Assembly: GCA_030706745.1 (NCBI GenBank)
Contig: JAUZNX010000005.1
Location: forward strand, 124,001 to 188,000
Source of the DNA: Bacteroidota bacterium
GTDB lineage: Bacteria; Bacteroidota; Ignavibacteria; Palsa-1295
Length of the DNA: 64,000 nt
Direction of reading: 5' to 3'
In this document: in pieces, positions 9,612 to 17,621 of the stretch
Layout of the letters: each line of letters opens with the position of its first letter
How positions within the stretch are numbered: the first letter of the stretch is position 1
Made by a program: the position numbers and the translations under genes
The notes under the pieces: model-generated
The model's input: only the letters and a program-made list of their open reading frames with translations
What the model was told of the DNA's origin: nothing
Databases searched by the model: none

Positions 9612-11237
9612 CTACTCGCCAACGATTCCCTTGCGCATCGCCTGGGCGGCTGGTGGGGCTTCAAGATCGATCAGCATTGGTCCTTCCCGCTTCGCTTTGC
9701 CGCTCGCAATTTCTGGCGGTACTACCTCGGCCTCTTCGCTCTCTCGATGCGGCGTGGCGCCGATCATCGATAGATAGTGCGACATCGGGAGTGTATCGGT
9801 CCCATGAATGTAGCGATTATAGAAATCCGTAAGATCGACCCCGGAAATCCGCTCAACTTTGTGGATCAGATCCTGGTCCTTGAACGTCTTGCCGTGCTTC
9901 GCCTCGTTGTTGAGCGCGAACATCACATCATCGAGCGATCGCTTGTTATTTGTTTTGTTGCGGATTTCCAGATCGAGCATCAACGCCACGAGTGGGCCTT
10001 TGATGTAGAAAATCTCCGCTTCATCCAAGTGGAAATCGCTCTCATCGATTGAAAGTTGTTCGAGCGATTTGTGGCTCGCGGAGTCTCTAACTTGTGGCAT
10101 CGCGGCTACCCACTGTCCGATCGTTTCGTAAAACGACGACGCTGGCAGAATGCCATATCGTGTCAACAGTGTGTGCGCGTAATACTCGGTCACTCCTTCG
10201 GCAAGCCATAGGCTCGTCGTCTTCACACGCTTCGTGTAGTCGAATGGTCCCAGCAGAGCGGAGTGGATGCGCTTGACATTCCATAGATGGAAGAACTCAT
10301 GCGAGTAGATGCTGATGAACGATCGCTTGAGCATCGGCCACGCAAAATTGCTCAGCATATAATCGCTCGAATTCATGTGTTCGAGCGCACCTTGCGCATA
10401 GCTCGGTGTGCGTCGCAGGCTCGGTGCATAGACCACGAAGGTATAGTGATCGAACGGGGTGTCATGGAAGAAATCCGTTTCGGCATGGACGATCTTCCGC
10501 AGATACAACGTGAGAGAATCCATCTTCGCGGGTGCGAGCATGACGTCGCTTGCGATCGCCAAATCATATACCGCCTTGCCGTCGCGGAAGCTGCGGGTCA
10601 CCATATATGGGGGCCCCTCGCCCGGTGCAGCCATGATAGGTGCATCGGCAAGCGCATCGTAGTCCTTCGCATAAAAATCGGTATTTTGGAACGTTGCGTT
10701 TGTATCTTGACCGTAACCGGACTTCGATGGCGGAAGCGCGCAGGCAAGCGTCCAGGCGGCAGGCTTATCGTAGTGGACGTAAGCTGGCGCCTTCTTGTCG
10801 TCGTTAACGTATCCGAATAGGGCGGTGGCATTCGCAAAAAAGAGCGACGTATCCATATTCGCCATTGCGAAGTACAAACTCGTCGTGTCTGAATGCGAGT
10901 CAAGCACATCATATTCGATCTTGGCGAGCGTTTGTCCTTTGGCGATATCCCACCGGTCCTCGTTCTCCTGCGTGACGGGCAACTCGGTGCCATCTTTATC
11001 GAACGCATGGAATTCGCGAACATATCGTCCGTAATGCGTAACGCTATAAGCTCCCGGAGCCGAGACCGGCATTTGAAAAACCGCCTTTTTGGACTTGAAA
11101 CCAACCAGGGTCAGCGTCACGTGGACCTGATGCATTTGGGTCTGGCCCAAATCAACGGCATAGTGCAACTCACGGGCCTGAAGGGATCCGGCCAGCAATA
11201 GAGAAAACAGGACAACAGAGAGGAAACGGGTATTCAT
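9612..11237 (-). CDS. M61-family (glycyl aminopeptidase-like) metallopeptidase
   Basis: This encodes 541 residues with a signal peptide ending near residue 21. An N-terminal beta domain of M61 type is followed by a gluzincin active site: HEFFH at 313-317 and a downstream LAEGVTEYY segment supplying the third zinc ligand (probably Glu347). M61 enzymes are zinc aminopeptidases or endopeptidases; this one is predicted to be periplasmic or surface exposed. Family members often end in a PDZ domain, which I do not clearly see here, so the C-terminus may be short. The ATG at 11237 gives a clean signal peptide. Confidence 0.88.
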   Translation of the reverse strand: MNTRFLSVVLFSLLLAGSLQARELHYAVDLGQTQMHQVHVTLTLVGFKSKKAVFQMPVSAPGAYSVTHYGRYVREFHAFDKDGTELPVTQENEDRWDIAKGQTLAKIEYDVLDSHSDTTSLYFAMANMDTSLFFANATALFGYVNDDKKAPAYVHYDKPAAWTLACALPPSKSGYGQDTNATFQNTDFYAKDYDALADAPIMAAPGEGPPYMVTRSFRDGKAVYDLAIASDVMLAPAKMDSLTLYLRKIVHAETDFFHDTPFDHYTFVVYAPSLRRTPSYAQGALEHMNSSDYMLSNFAWPMLKRSFISIYSHEFFHLWNVKRIHSALLGPFDYTKRVKTTSLWLAEGVTEYYAHTLLTRYGILPASSFYETIGQWVAAMPQVRDSASHKSLEQLSIDESDFHLDEAEIFYIKGPLVALMLDLEIRNKTNNKRSLDDVMFALNNEAKHGKTFKDQDLIHKVERISGVDLTDFYNRYIHGTDTLPMSHYLSMIGATPHRESEEAEVVPPEIASGKAKREGPMLIDLEAPPAAQAMRKGIVGE

Positions 11238-11276
11238 CGGCGATCTGGAATTACGGTTTGACTCGAAGGTAATATA

Positions 11277-12299
11277 CTACGCTTTTGCTGCCCTACTGGT
11301 TTCTTCCTCCTCTGTTCCGCGTTCGGCTTGGCGTTCGCCCGGGTGCTCCGCCTGGGTGCGTTCCAGTAGTGAAATAAAGACATTTTCAAGCGACGGCTGT
11401 ACGCTGCGAAGGCTCTCGATATGGATTCCGCCCAAATGGAGCCGGTTTTGCAGCGATGCCTCGTCCGAATCCGCGTCCAGCATGACATTCAGCCGATCGC
11501 CGAATGCCTGCACCGCGTGCGTGTTGTCCTTGAGTAGTTCGATGGCTTTGCGGATGTCCGGCGTGACAATTTCGAAAAGCTGGCCTTTCATCTGCTTTCG
11601 AAGGGCTTGTGGCGTATCAACGATAAGGACCGACCCGTGGTCCATGAGCGCCACGCGTGAGGCTCGCTCGGCCTCATCCAAATAGGGCGTCGTCATAATA
11701 ATCGTCATGCCCTGCGCCGTGAGCGACGAAAGGATTTTCCAGAAGTCTCTTCGCGAGACCGGATCAACGCCCGTCGTTGGTTCATCGAGAAAGATAATCT
11801 CAGGAGTGTGAATCAGTGTGGCGGCCAAAGCAAGTTTTTGCTTCATTCCTCCGGAGAGCTGCCCGGCGAGTCGCTCGCGGAATGGAGTAAGCCGTGTGAA
11901 TTCGAGCAATTCATCACGCCGTGTTTGGTAGTTCTTGACGCCGTGAATTTCCGCGAAGAATTCGATATTCTCGTCGATTGTCAAATCGAGGTAGAGGCTG
12001 AATTGCTGCGAGAGATACCCAATGCGTGGCTTAATCTCGGAAGCATAGTGCGATAGATCGAGACCAAGGACCATGATCGATCCGGCATCCGGCTTTGTAA
12101 TTCCACAGACCATCCGAATAAGCGTCGTCTTGCCGGCACCATCTGGTCCGACAATGGCCAACATCTCACCGGGATTGACGACTAAGTCGAGATTCCGCAC
12201 CGCGGCAGTATCGCCAAACGACTTGTTCAGGCCGCGCACTTCCAGTACGAGATCCGGCTCCGGCGATTGATGTGGATGCTGTGGATTCAAATTATTCAA
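11277..12299 (-). CDS. ABC transporter ATP-binding protein (ABC-2 export type)
   Basis: The protein has 340 residues with Walker A GPDGAGKT at 51-58, an LSGGMKQK signature near 147 and Walker B IIFLDEPTTG near 168. The ~310-residue core plus an extra C-terminal domain is typical of ATPases that energise ABC-2 exporters. No permease gene is adjacent in this window, so the partner is unknown. No ATG precedes the domain; a TTG at 12299 is the likely start. The C-terminal tail is rich in Glu, Arg and Ala. The M61 peptidase gene follows 39 bases downstream on the same strand. Confidence 0.9.
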   Translation of the reverse strand: MNNLNPQHPHQSPEPDLVLEVRGLNKSFGDTAAVRNLDLVVNPGEMLAIVGPDGAGKTTLIRMVCGITKPDAGSIMVLGLDLSHYASEIKPRIGYLSQQFSLYLDLTIDENIEFFAEIHGVKNYQTRRDELLEFTRLTPFRERLAGQLSGGMKQKLALAATLIHTPEIIFLDEPTTGVDPVSRRDFWKILSSLTAQGMTIIMTTPYLDEAERASRVALMDHGSVLIVDTPQALRKQMKGQLFEIVTPDIRKAIELLKDNTHAVQAFGDRLNVMLDADSDEASLQNRLHLGGIHIESLRSVQPSLENVFISLLERTQAEHPGERQAERGTEEEETSRAAKA

Positions 12300-12394
12300 T
12301 TGTTGCAGACCTTAATAATCCGGCGCAGTCTCAAAACCCAATCCTGACAATCAATCCTCTGAATCCGCATCATCTGCGTACTCTTGATTCTGGT

Positions 12395-12988
12395 TTACAT
12401 GCCACGCAGCCGCTTGGCCTTGCTCTTTGGCTTCGCGTGTTGCGGCTCGGGTGGTGCCAGCGGATAATCCGTGTCCATTTCGCCGCGCGACATCCGCGAG
12501 AGTTTCGAGCGCAACAGCGAGATCTTGAAGGGCGAGAGATAGTCGATAAAATACTTGCCGTGAAGATGGTCGATCTCGTGCTGGATCACACGGGCCAAAA
12601 TCTTATCGGCTTCGAGTTCGACTTCCTTCAGATTTTTGTCGAGGAATCGAACACCGATTTGTGCCGGACGTACAATCTCTTCTCGAATTCCGGGTAAACT
12701 CAGGCAGCCCTCTTCAAAGACCGATTCCCCCTCAGTGCCGGTCAGGGCCGGATTAATCAGCACGAGAGAATCCCGTTCTTCCATGCCGGGGACATGCTTG
12801 AGATCGATCACTGTCAGGGCGAGCGAGCGCCCGACTTGATTGGCGGCCAGACCCAACCCATCGGCGTTCCGCATTGTACCAATCATATTCTTGATTAGCT
12901 TCTGCAAATCCGCAGAATCCTGCTCGACAAGGGACGTTTCTTGCCGAAGAACGGAGTGATCGAACGTATAGATGGGAAGTATTGGCAC
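12395..12988 (-). CDS. def: peptide deformylase
   Basis: This is a 197-residue enzyme that removes the formyl group from the initiator methionine of new proteins, using a bound metal ion. All three family motifs are present: GLAANQVG at 46-53, EGCLSLPG at 93-100 with the metal-binding Cys95, and HEIDH at 137-141. A Lys/Arg-rich tail of about 30 residues extends beyond the usual C-terminus. The start is a GTG at 12988, only 10 bases after the 3' end of tRNA-Ala, leaving no normal ribosome-binding site; the two are probably made as one transcript and separated by tRNA processing. Confidence 0.94.
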   Translation of the reverse strand: MPILPIYTFDHSVLRQETSLVEQDSADLQKLIKNMIGTMRNADGLGLAANQVGRSLALTVIDLKHVPGMEERDSLVLINPALTGTEGESVFEEGCLSLPGIREEIVRPAQIGVRFLDKNLKEVELEADKILARVIQHEIDHLHGKYFIDYLSPFKISLLRSKLSRMSRGEMDTDYPLAPPEPQHAKPKSKAKRLRGM

Positions 12989-12998
12989 AGTACTATTG

Positions 12999-13071
12999 TG
13001 GACCTGAGGGGACTCGAACCCCTTACCTCGTCGTTGCGAACGACGCGCTCTACCAGATGAGCTACAGGCCC
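12999..13071 (-). tRNA. tRNA-Ala (anticodon CGC)
   Basis: A 73-base cloverleaf can be folded. The acceptor stem GGGCCTG pairs with CAGGTCC and contains the G3-U70 wobble that identifies alanine tRNAs. The anticodon arm is CGTCG / TTCGCAA / CGACG, giving anticodon CGC, and the T arm is AGGGG-TTCGAGT-CCCCT. The discriminator is A and no CCA is encoded. It lies directly before def. Confidence 0.95.
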
Positions 13072-13080
13072 GGCTCGCAA

Positions 13081-13110
13081 TTACGAATGACGAATTACGA
13101 ATGACGAATG
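13081..13110. repeat. ATTACGAATGACGA-type tandem phrase
   Basis: The words ATTACGAATGACGA and ATTACGAATGACGA occur back to back, plus a partial copy, between tRNA-Ala and the aldo/keto reductase gene. The same words occur at 41445-41465. Confidence 0.65.
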
Positions 13111-13154
13111 TTTATTCGCGGGGCTGAGAATGTTCTTTGCGGCTTCTGAGTTCC

Positions 13155-13173
13155 GGCTGCCATTCTGGCAGCC
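13155..13173. other. perfect 7-bp hairpin upstream of the aldo/keto reductase gene
   Basis: GGCTGCC (13155-13161) and GGCAGCC (13167-13173) form a perfect stem with a 5-base loop. It lies 56 bases before the chosen start. It has no T-run, so it is not an ordinary terminator; a role in the leader is possible but unproven. Confidence 0.45.
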
Positions 13174-13228
13174 AATTTGGCCGCCAATCGCCATCGGCGC
13201 ACTTTTTTCGATCACCGCTACATTAGCC

Positions 13229-14071
13229 ATGACACAATCACCTACTGCCGCTGTTGCGGCCTCCGCAGCGACCGCAAAGCCAGGACAAATTCGCCTCGGA
13301 AGCTTCATGGTCAACCGCATCGGACTCGGCACTAACCGGATTACTGATACCGAGGCCGCCCACACCATGCTCCGGCGCGCAGTCAAGTTGGGGATTAATT
13401 TCATCGATACCGCAGAGCTTTACCAGAGCACCCGGAGCGAAGAGACGATCGGCAAGACGCTCGCGCCATATCCAGAAGGGGTTGTGATCGCCACCAAAGG
13501 CGGAATGTCGTTCAAGGATTCGAGCGCCATTAACGATTCGTCTTACCTTCGGCACGCGGTCGAAGGAAGCCTCGAACGTCTGAAGACACACCAAATCGAC
13601 CTCTACCAGTTGCATCGGACGGATCCGGCGGTGCCCATCGAGCAGACGGCCGCAGTGCTGAAATCCTTCCTCGACGACGGCAAAGCGCGGAACATTGGCC
13701 TTTCGGAGGTGAGTGTGGAACAGATCGAGCGATTCAGAAAGATCGTGCCGGTAGTCTCGGTTCAAAATCAATACAATATCATCGAACGCAAGCATGAGGC
13801 TGTGCTCGAATATTGCGAGCAAGAAGGCATCGCTTTCATCCCGTGGTATCCGATCGCAAAAGGGAAGGCCGAATCGCCCGTGCTTCACAATATTGCTGAG
13901 CGACATGGCGTGACTCCCGTTCAAATATCGATTGCGTGGCTTTTACGGCGCTCGCCAGTGATGTTGCCGATACCGGGGACGCTCTCGGTCAAGCACTTAG
14001 AAGAGAATATTGCGGCCGCTTCCATTGAACTTTCGGATGAAGAGTTCGAACAGTTGTCAAACGGTAGATAG
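13229..14071 (+). CDS. aldo/keto reductase
   Basis: About 280 residues of an NADPH-dependent (beta/alpha)8-barrel oxidoreductase. The catalytic tetrad is visible: Asp and Tyr in the DTAELY segment, Lys in ATKGG and His in YQLHRTD. The C-terminal cofactor-binding segment LPIPGT is present. The substrate is unknown. An in-frame ATG at 13130 would add 33 residues containing a hydrophobic stretch, but these codons overlap a hairpin and the added part does not look like the family, so the ATG at 13229 is preferred. The stop lies 14 bases before rnr, suggesting co-transcription. Confidence 0.88.
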   Translation: MTQSPTAAVAASAATAKPGQIRLGSFMVNRIGLGTNRITDTEAAHTMLRRAVKLGINFIDTAELYQSTRSEETIGKTLAPYPEGVVIATKGGMSFKDSSAINDSSYLRHAVEGSLERLKTHQIDLYQLHRTDPAVPIEQTAAVLKSFLDDGKARNIGLSEVSVEQIERFRKIVPVVSVQNQYNIIERKHEAVLEYCEQEGIAFIPWYPIAKGKAESPVLHNIAERHGVTPVQISIAWLLRRSPVMLPIPGTLSVKHLEENIAAASIELSDEEFEQLSNGR

Positions 14072-14085
14072 GCCCTGTCAGACCA

Positions 14086-16365
14086 ATGAAAAAGAACCAG
14101 AACTCTGTGTCACTCCGTGACGACCTGCTGAATTTACTCCGTGATAGTCCGGGAGAATACTTCAAGACTAACGAGATCTCGAAAATGCTCGCAATCAAGT
14201 CCGATAGTGAGCAGTATCAGGATTTGCGTCGAATGTTGGACGCGCTCGAAGGGGAGGGACGAATCGTCCGTGGATCGCGCCGCCGTTACGGTCTGGCGCG
14301 TCCGATCTTCTCCGAGATCGAAGGTGAGCTTCGGATGCAGGCGACCGGTAACGCAGTCGTGACTCCGACAGCGGAGTTCGATGTTGGCGACACCATACTC
14401 GTTCGCTCGCGAAATCTCGCGACCGCGTTGGACGGCGATTACGTCCGGGTTCGTCTTCTTGCCCCAAAGGAAGGGGAGCGTCCCCAGGGCGAAATCCTTG
14501 AGATCATTCGCAAGGCGGCGCATCAGGTCACCGGAACGATCGAGCACACGCGGCAGGGATTTCTCCTACGGCCGGAAGGTGCAAAGATCAAACGGGATGT
14601 CTTTATCTCTCGCAAGGACTTACACGGCGCACGCGAGGGTGATCGCGTCCGCGTTGAACTTTACGAATGGACCGATGAGTATCTCCAGCCCGAGGGTTTT
14701 GTGCTCGAAGTCCTCGCAAAACCAGCCCGTCCCGGTGCGTTCGATAATGAGTCGATCGTTACAGAGCTGAATCTGCCGAGACAATTTCCGTCGTCTGTGG
14801 AAAAGGAAGTGGCACGATTTCCAGCGACAATTCCAGAATCGGAAATCCAGAAGCGCCTGGATCTCAGGCGCGAGACCATCTTCACGATCGATCCCGAGGA
14901 CGCGAAAGATTTCGATGACGCCGTCTCGCTCACGCACAATGATGATGGCTTGGTCACGCTCGGTGTTCACATCGCTGATGTCTCGCACTATGTGACCGAA
15001 AACTCTCAGTTGGATAAAGAGGCGTTGGAGCGGGGAACAAGCGTCTATCTCGTGGGTGGCGTGATTCCGATGCTGCCCGAGCGGCTTTCGAACGAGTTGT
15101 GCTCGCTTAGGCCCGACGAGGACAAGTTGACCTACTCAGTTTTCATGCGAATGGACCCGAAGACTGGTATCGTAATCAGCTCGGAGCTTAAGAAGACGGT
15201 GATTCGCAGCGTCATGCGGTTTTCGTATGACGAGGCGGAGCAACGGACAAAGACTGGCCGCGGAAAATACGCAAAGCTGCTCAAGGAGATGCGGGCGCTC
15301 TCGCTCAAAATGTACGAACGCCGCCGCGAGGCCGGTTCAATTGATTTCGAAAGTGAAGAATTCCGGTTCAACTTCAACGAGGCAGGAGAGCCGATCGAGT
15401 CTATCCGCAAAGAACGTTTGGGCTCAATGCGGATGATCGAAGACTTTATGCTTGCCGCGAACCGCGCGGTTGCGGAGTTCATTGCGCGCAAAGCGAAGCA
15501 GGGAAGCGAACGGCCATTTATCTATCGCATCCATGCCGAGCCCGATCCCGCGAAGGTCCGCGAAGTTGCGCAACTGGCAAAAACCTTAGGATACAAACTG
15601 AACGCCGAGAAGCCGACGCCGAAAGTTGTCCAGAAATTCTTGGAAACGCTGAAGGGCAAGCCCGAAGAGCACTTGCTCAACCAACTGATGCTCCGCGCGA
15701 TGGCGAAGGCGGTGTATGCCGAGCATAACGTGGGTCACTTCGGTCTTGCGTTTTTGCACTACACACACTTCACCTCGCCGATCCGCCGCTATCCCGATCT
15801 GATCGTCCACCGGTTGCTGGCGGAGTATCAGCGGCCCGGCGGCATGAACCGAGAGCGAGAGCACCACTATTTCGAGTTACTCCCGGATATTGCCGACCAA
15901 ACGAGCGCGTTAGAGCGCCGCGCAACCGAAGCTGAGCGCGAATCGGTCAAGCTCGCGCAAATCCACATTCTGAAATCACAAATCGGGGATGAGTTCGATG
16001 GCATCATCTCGGGTGTGACGCACTTCGGGATATTCGTGGCGATTTCATCGGGCGCCGAAGGACTCGTCCATATTCGTGAGCTGCCCGGATATTTCGAATT
16101 CGATGAAGCGCACTACTCGCTGGTACAGAAGCGTGGGATGCACGGTGCGGAAGGCAAACGCTACCGGATTGGCGATCCTGTTCGCGTGCAGCTTGTCCGC
16201 GTGCTCGAAGAGAAACGGAAGATCGACTTCCGCCTGGCGGATGTATCCGACGGCGAGACGATCAAACCGCTCGCCGGCGAGAAGGCTCGGCGGCCGAAAC
16301 TTCGCCAAGAGCGCGTTGCCGGACGGCCTCGAAAAGAGCCACGCCCGAAGCGACGCTCGCGTTGA
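14086..16365 (+). CDS. rnr: ribonuclease R
   Basis: The 759 residues match RNase R, a processive 3'-to-5' exoribonuclease that degrades structured RNA. In order: an N-terminal winged-helix region (about 1-80), cold-shock-type OB domains, the RNB catalytic domain starting near 267 with the Asp-rich metal site DPEDAKDFDDA, and a C-terminal S1 domain (about 640-720) with VTHFGIFV. It ends in a Lys/Arg-rich tail of about 40 residues, common in this enzyme. The 3' end, including the basic tail, overlaps the 3' end of rlmB on the opposite strand by 104 bases. Confidence 0.94.
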   Translation: MKKNQNSVSLRDDLLNLLRDSPGEYFKTNEISKMLAIKSDSEQYQDLRRMLDALEGEGRIVRGSRRRYGLARPIFSEIEGELRMQATGNAVVTPTAEFDVGDTILVRSRNLATALDGDYVRVRLLAPKEGERPQGEILEIIRKAAHQVTGTIEHTRQGFLLRPEGAKIKRDVFISRKDLHGAREGDRVRVELYEWTDEYLQPEGFVLEVLAKPARPGAFDNESIVTELNLPRQFPSSVEKEVARFPATIPESEIQKRLDLRRETIFTIDPEDAKDFDDAVSLTHNDDGLVTLGVHIADVSHYVTENSQLDKEALERGTSVYLVGGVIPMLPERLSNELCSLRPDEDKLTYSVFMRMDPKTGIVISSELKKTVIRSVMRFSYDEAEQRTKTGRGKYAKLLKEMRALSLKMYERRREAGSIDFESEEFRFNFNEAGEPIESIRKERLGSMRMIEDFMLAANRAVAEFIARKAKQGSERPFIYRIHAEPDPAKVREVAQLAKTLGYKLNAEKPTPKVVQKFLETLKGKPEEHLLNQLMLRAMAKAVYAEHNVGHFGLAFLHYTHFTSPIRRYPDLIVHRLLAEYQRPGGMNREREHHYFELLPDIADQTSALERRATEAERESVKLAQIHILKSQIGDEFDGIISGVTHFGIFVAISSGAEGLVHIRELPGYFEFDEAHYSLVQKRGMHGAEGKRYRIGDPVRVQLVRVLEEKRKIDFRLADVSDGETIKPLAGEKARRPKLRQERVAGRPRKEPRPKRRSR

Positions 16366-17056
16366 GCGAGGCCGTCTTGCCGGCCAGCGGAATCGATGCT
16401 AATTGCTGGCACCGCTCGCGGACGAGGCGGTGGAGACCTTTTTCTTCGCTGCCAATAATGAGACAGATCGGTCCGGTAAACCCGATTTCGTAAATCGATT
16501 CTGTTGCTTCTCCCGCAAGTCCAATACAGGAAACGCCAAACTCTTCCTGCAGCTTTCGGATGGTCTCGGCAAGATTTCCGTACTTGACAATCGGCAGATG
16601 GCTGGCCGCTCCCGCGCTCGCTTTGTAAACCGCTGGGGTGAGCACCGCGCCGCGCTTCGGCAGCAGAATAGCCGTGGCTCCCGCAGCTTCTGCCGAGCGA
16701 ATGATCGCGCCGATGTTGTGCGGGTCTTCGATGCCATCGAGAGCGACAAGCAGTGCGTTCGGATTTGCCTCCAAGACGTCCTCTAATTCCAGATACTCCC
16801 GCTGGGAGAGCAGGACAATAACCCCTTGCGAATCGGTGCCTTTGGCGGCGCGCTTTTCCAGTTCGCGAAATTTCGCGCGGTCCAGTTCGCTGTGCGCGAC
16901 TCGGTTCGACCGTACGAGATGCAGAATCTCACTGATCTGCGGCCCATGCACACCATGCGCAATATAGACCTTCTCGATTCGCGCGCGCGACTCGGCATCG
17001 CGCAGCAATTCGAGCGCTGATCGACGACCCGCGGCATATTGATTTTGTTCAGACAT
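16262..17056 (-). CDS. rlmB: 23S rRNA 2'-O-methyltransferase of the RlmB/TrmH type
   Basis: This is a 264-residue SpoU-class (trefoil-knot) methyltransferase with an N-terminal substrate-binding domain. The knot motifs are clear: HNIGAIIRSAEAAGA in the middle, then IIGSEEKGL and SLNASVASGVALFE near the C-terminus. By family it methylates the ribose of a guanosine in 23S rRNA (2251 in E. coli numbering); another SpoU target cannot be excluded. The ATG at 17056 overlaps the end of the LOG gene by 8 bases, so translation is probably coupled. Confidence 0.9.
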   Translation of the reverse strand: MSEQNQYAAGRRSALELLRDAESRARIEKVYIAHGVHGPQISEILHLVRSNRVAHSELDRAKFRELEKRAAKGTDSQGVIVLLSQREYLELEDVLEANPNALLVALDGIEDPHNIGAIIRSAEAAGATAILLPKRGAVLTPAVYKASAGAASHLPIVKYGNLAETIRKLQEEFGVSCIGLAGEATESIYEIGFTGPICLIIGSEEKGLHRLVRERCQQLASIPLAGKTASLNASVASGVALFEAVRQRALGEVSAAEPSRRRAV

Positions 17057-17621
17057 TGATTACATCCAAAGATGGCAACTGTGCCGATGGTCCAAAGAAT
17101 TCTCTTAAATATTCGGCGGCTTCATGGACAAAATGTACAGGATGGACGACGCGGATTGTACGCTGAAAGTCTGATCCTTTCGATAGACAGTCGATGAAGT
17201 TGTGCCAGCTTGTCCCCAGCAGGATGAGGGGCTTTTCCGGCAAGAACCGCTTAACCATATAGTCCCACGCGAGCGCGACTTCAACGAGTGTGCCGGTCGA
17301 GTTTCCAATCGCGATGAATGCATCGGGGAGATCGAGCAACTCCATCGTGCGGTCGTTCGCACTCTTGACGCGGATCTCGCGTGTGAGATATGGGTTTGCT
17401 TCGCGCCCGCGAGCGTAATAGACTTCCGCAGTCACGCCGATCGCTGTGCCACCCACATCGTGCGCGCCCCTCGAAGCGGCTTCCATCACGCCTTCATAGC
17501 CACCGGTGACGACTGAAAAGTTAGCTTCCGCGAGCATTCGGCCAAGCTCCTGCGCCTCAGTGTATAGCGCATCACCCTCGATGCACGATGCAGGTCCAAA
17601 AACAGCAACCAGTTTCTTCAT
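17049..17621 (-). CDS. LOG-family (lysine-decarboxylase-like) protein
   Basis: About 190 residues with the Rossmann-like LOG fold. A VAVFGPASC start resembles VAVFCGSS of LOG phosphoribohydrolases. TGGYEGVMEAASRGA is typical of the family, but the PGGxGTxxE active-site motif is changed to IGNSTGTLVEV, closer to the TIGR00725-type subgroup. Cytokinin-type nucleotide hydrolysis is therefore not assured. The ATG at 17621 shares its last base with the TGA of the preceding outer-membrane gene (TGATG), and the 3' end overlaps rlmB by 8 bases. Both junctions point to translational coupling. Confidence 0.82.
   Translation of the reverse strand: MKKLVAVFGPASCIEGDALYTEAQELGRMLAEANFSVVTGGYEGVMEAASRGAHDVGGTAIGVTAEVYYARGREANPYLTREIRVKSANDRTMELLDLPDAFIAIGNSTGTLVEVALAWDYMVKRFLPEKPLILLGTSWHNFIDCLSKGSDFQRTIRVVHPVHFVHEAAEYLREFFGPSAQLPSLDVINV

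Noticed and set aside
11277-12299. Complete ABC exporter operon
   Set aside because: Only the ATPase is encoded; neighbours are an M61 peptidase and def, and no permease is seen in the window.
13130-13228. N-terminal extension or signal peptide of the aldo/keto reductase
   Set aside because: The added residues overlap a perfect hairpin and a repeat-like GCCATTCTGGCAGCC stretch and do not look like the family; the downstream ATG suits the barrel better.
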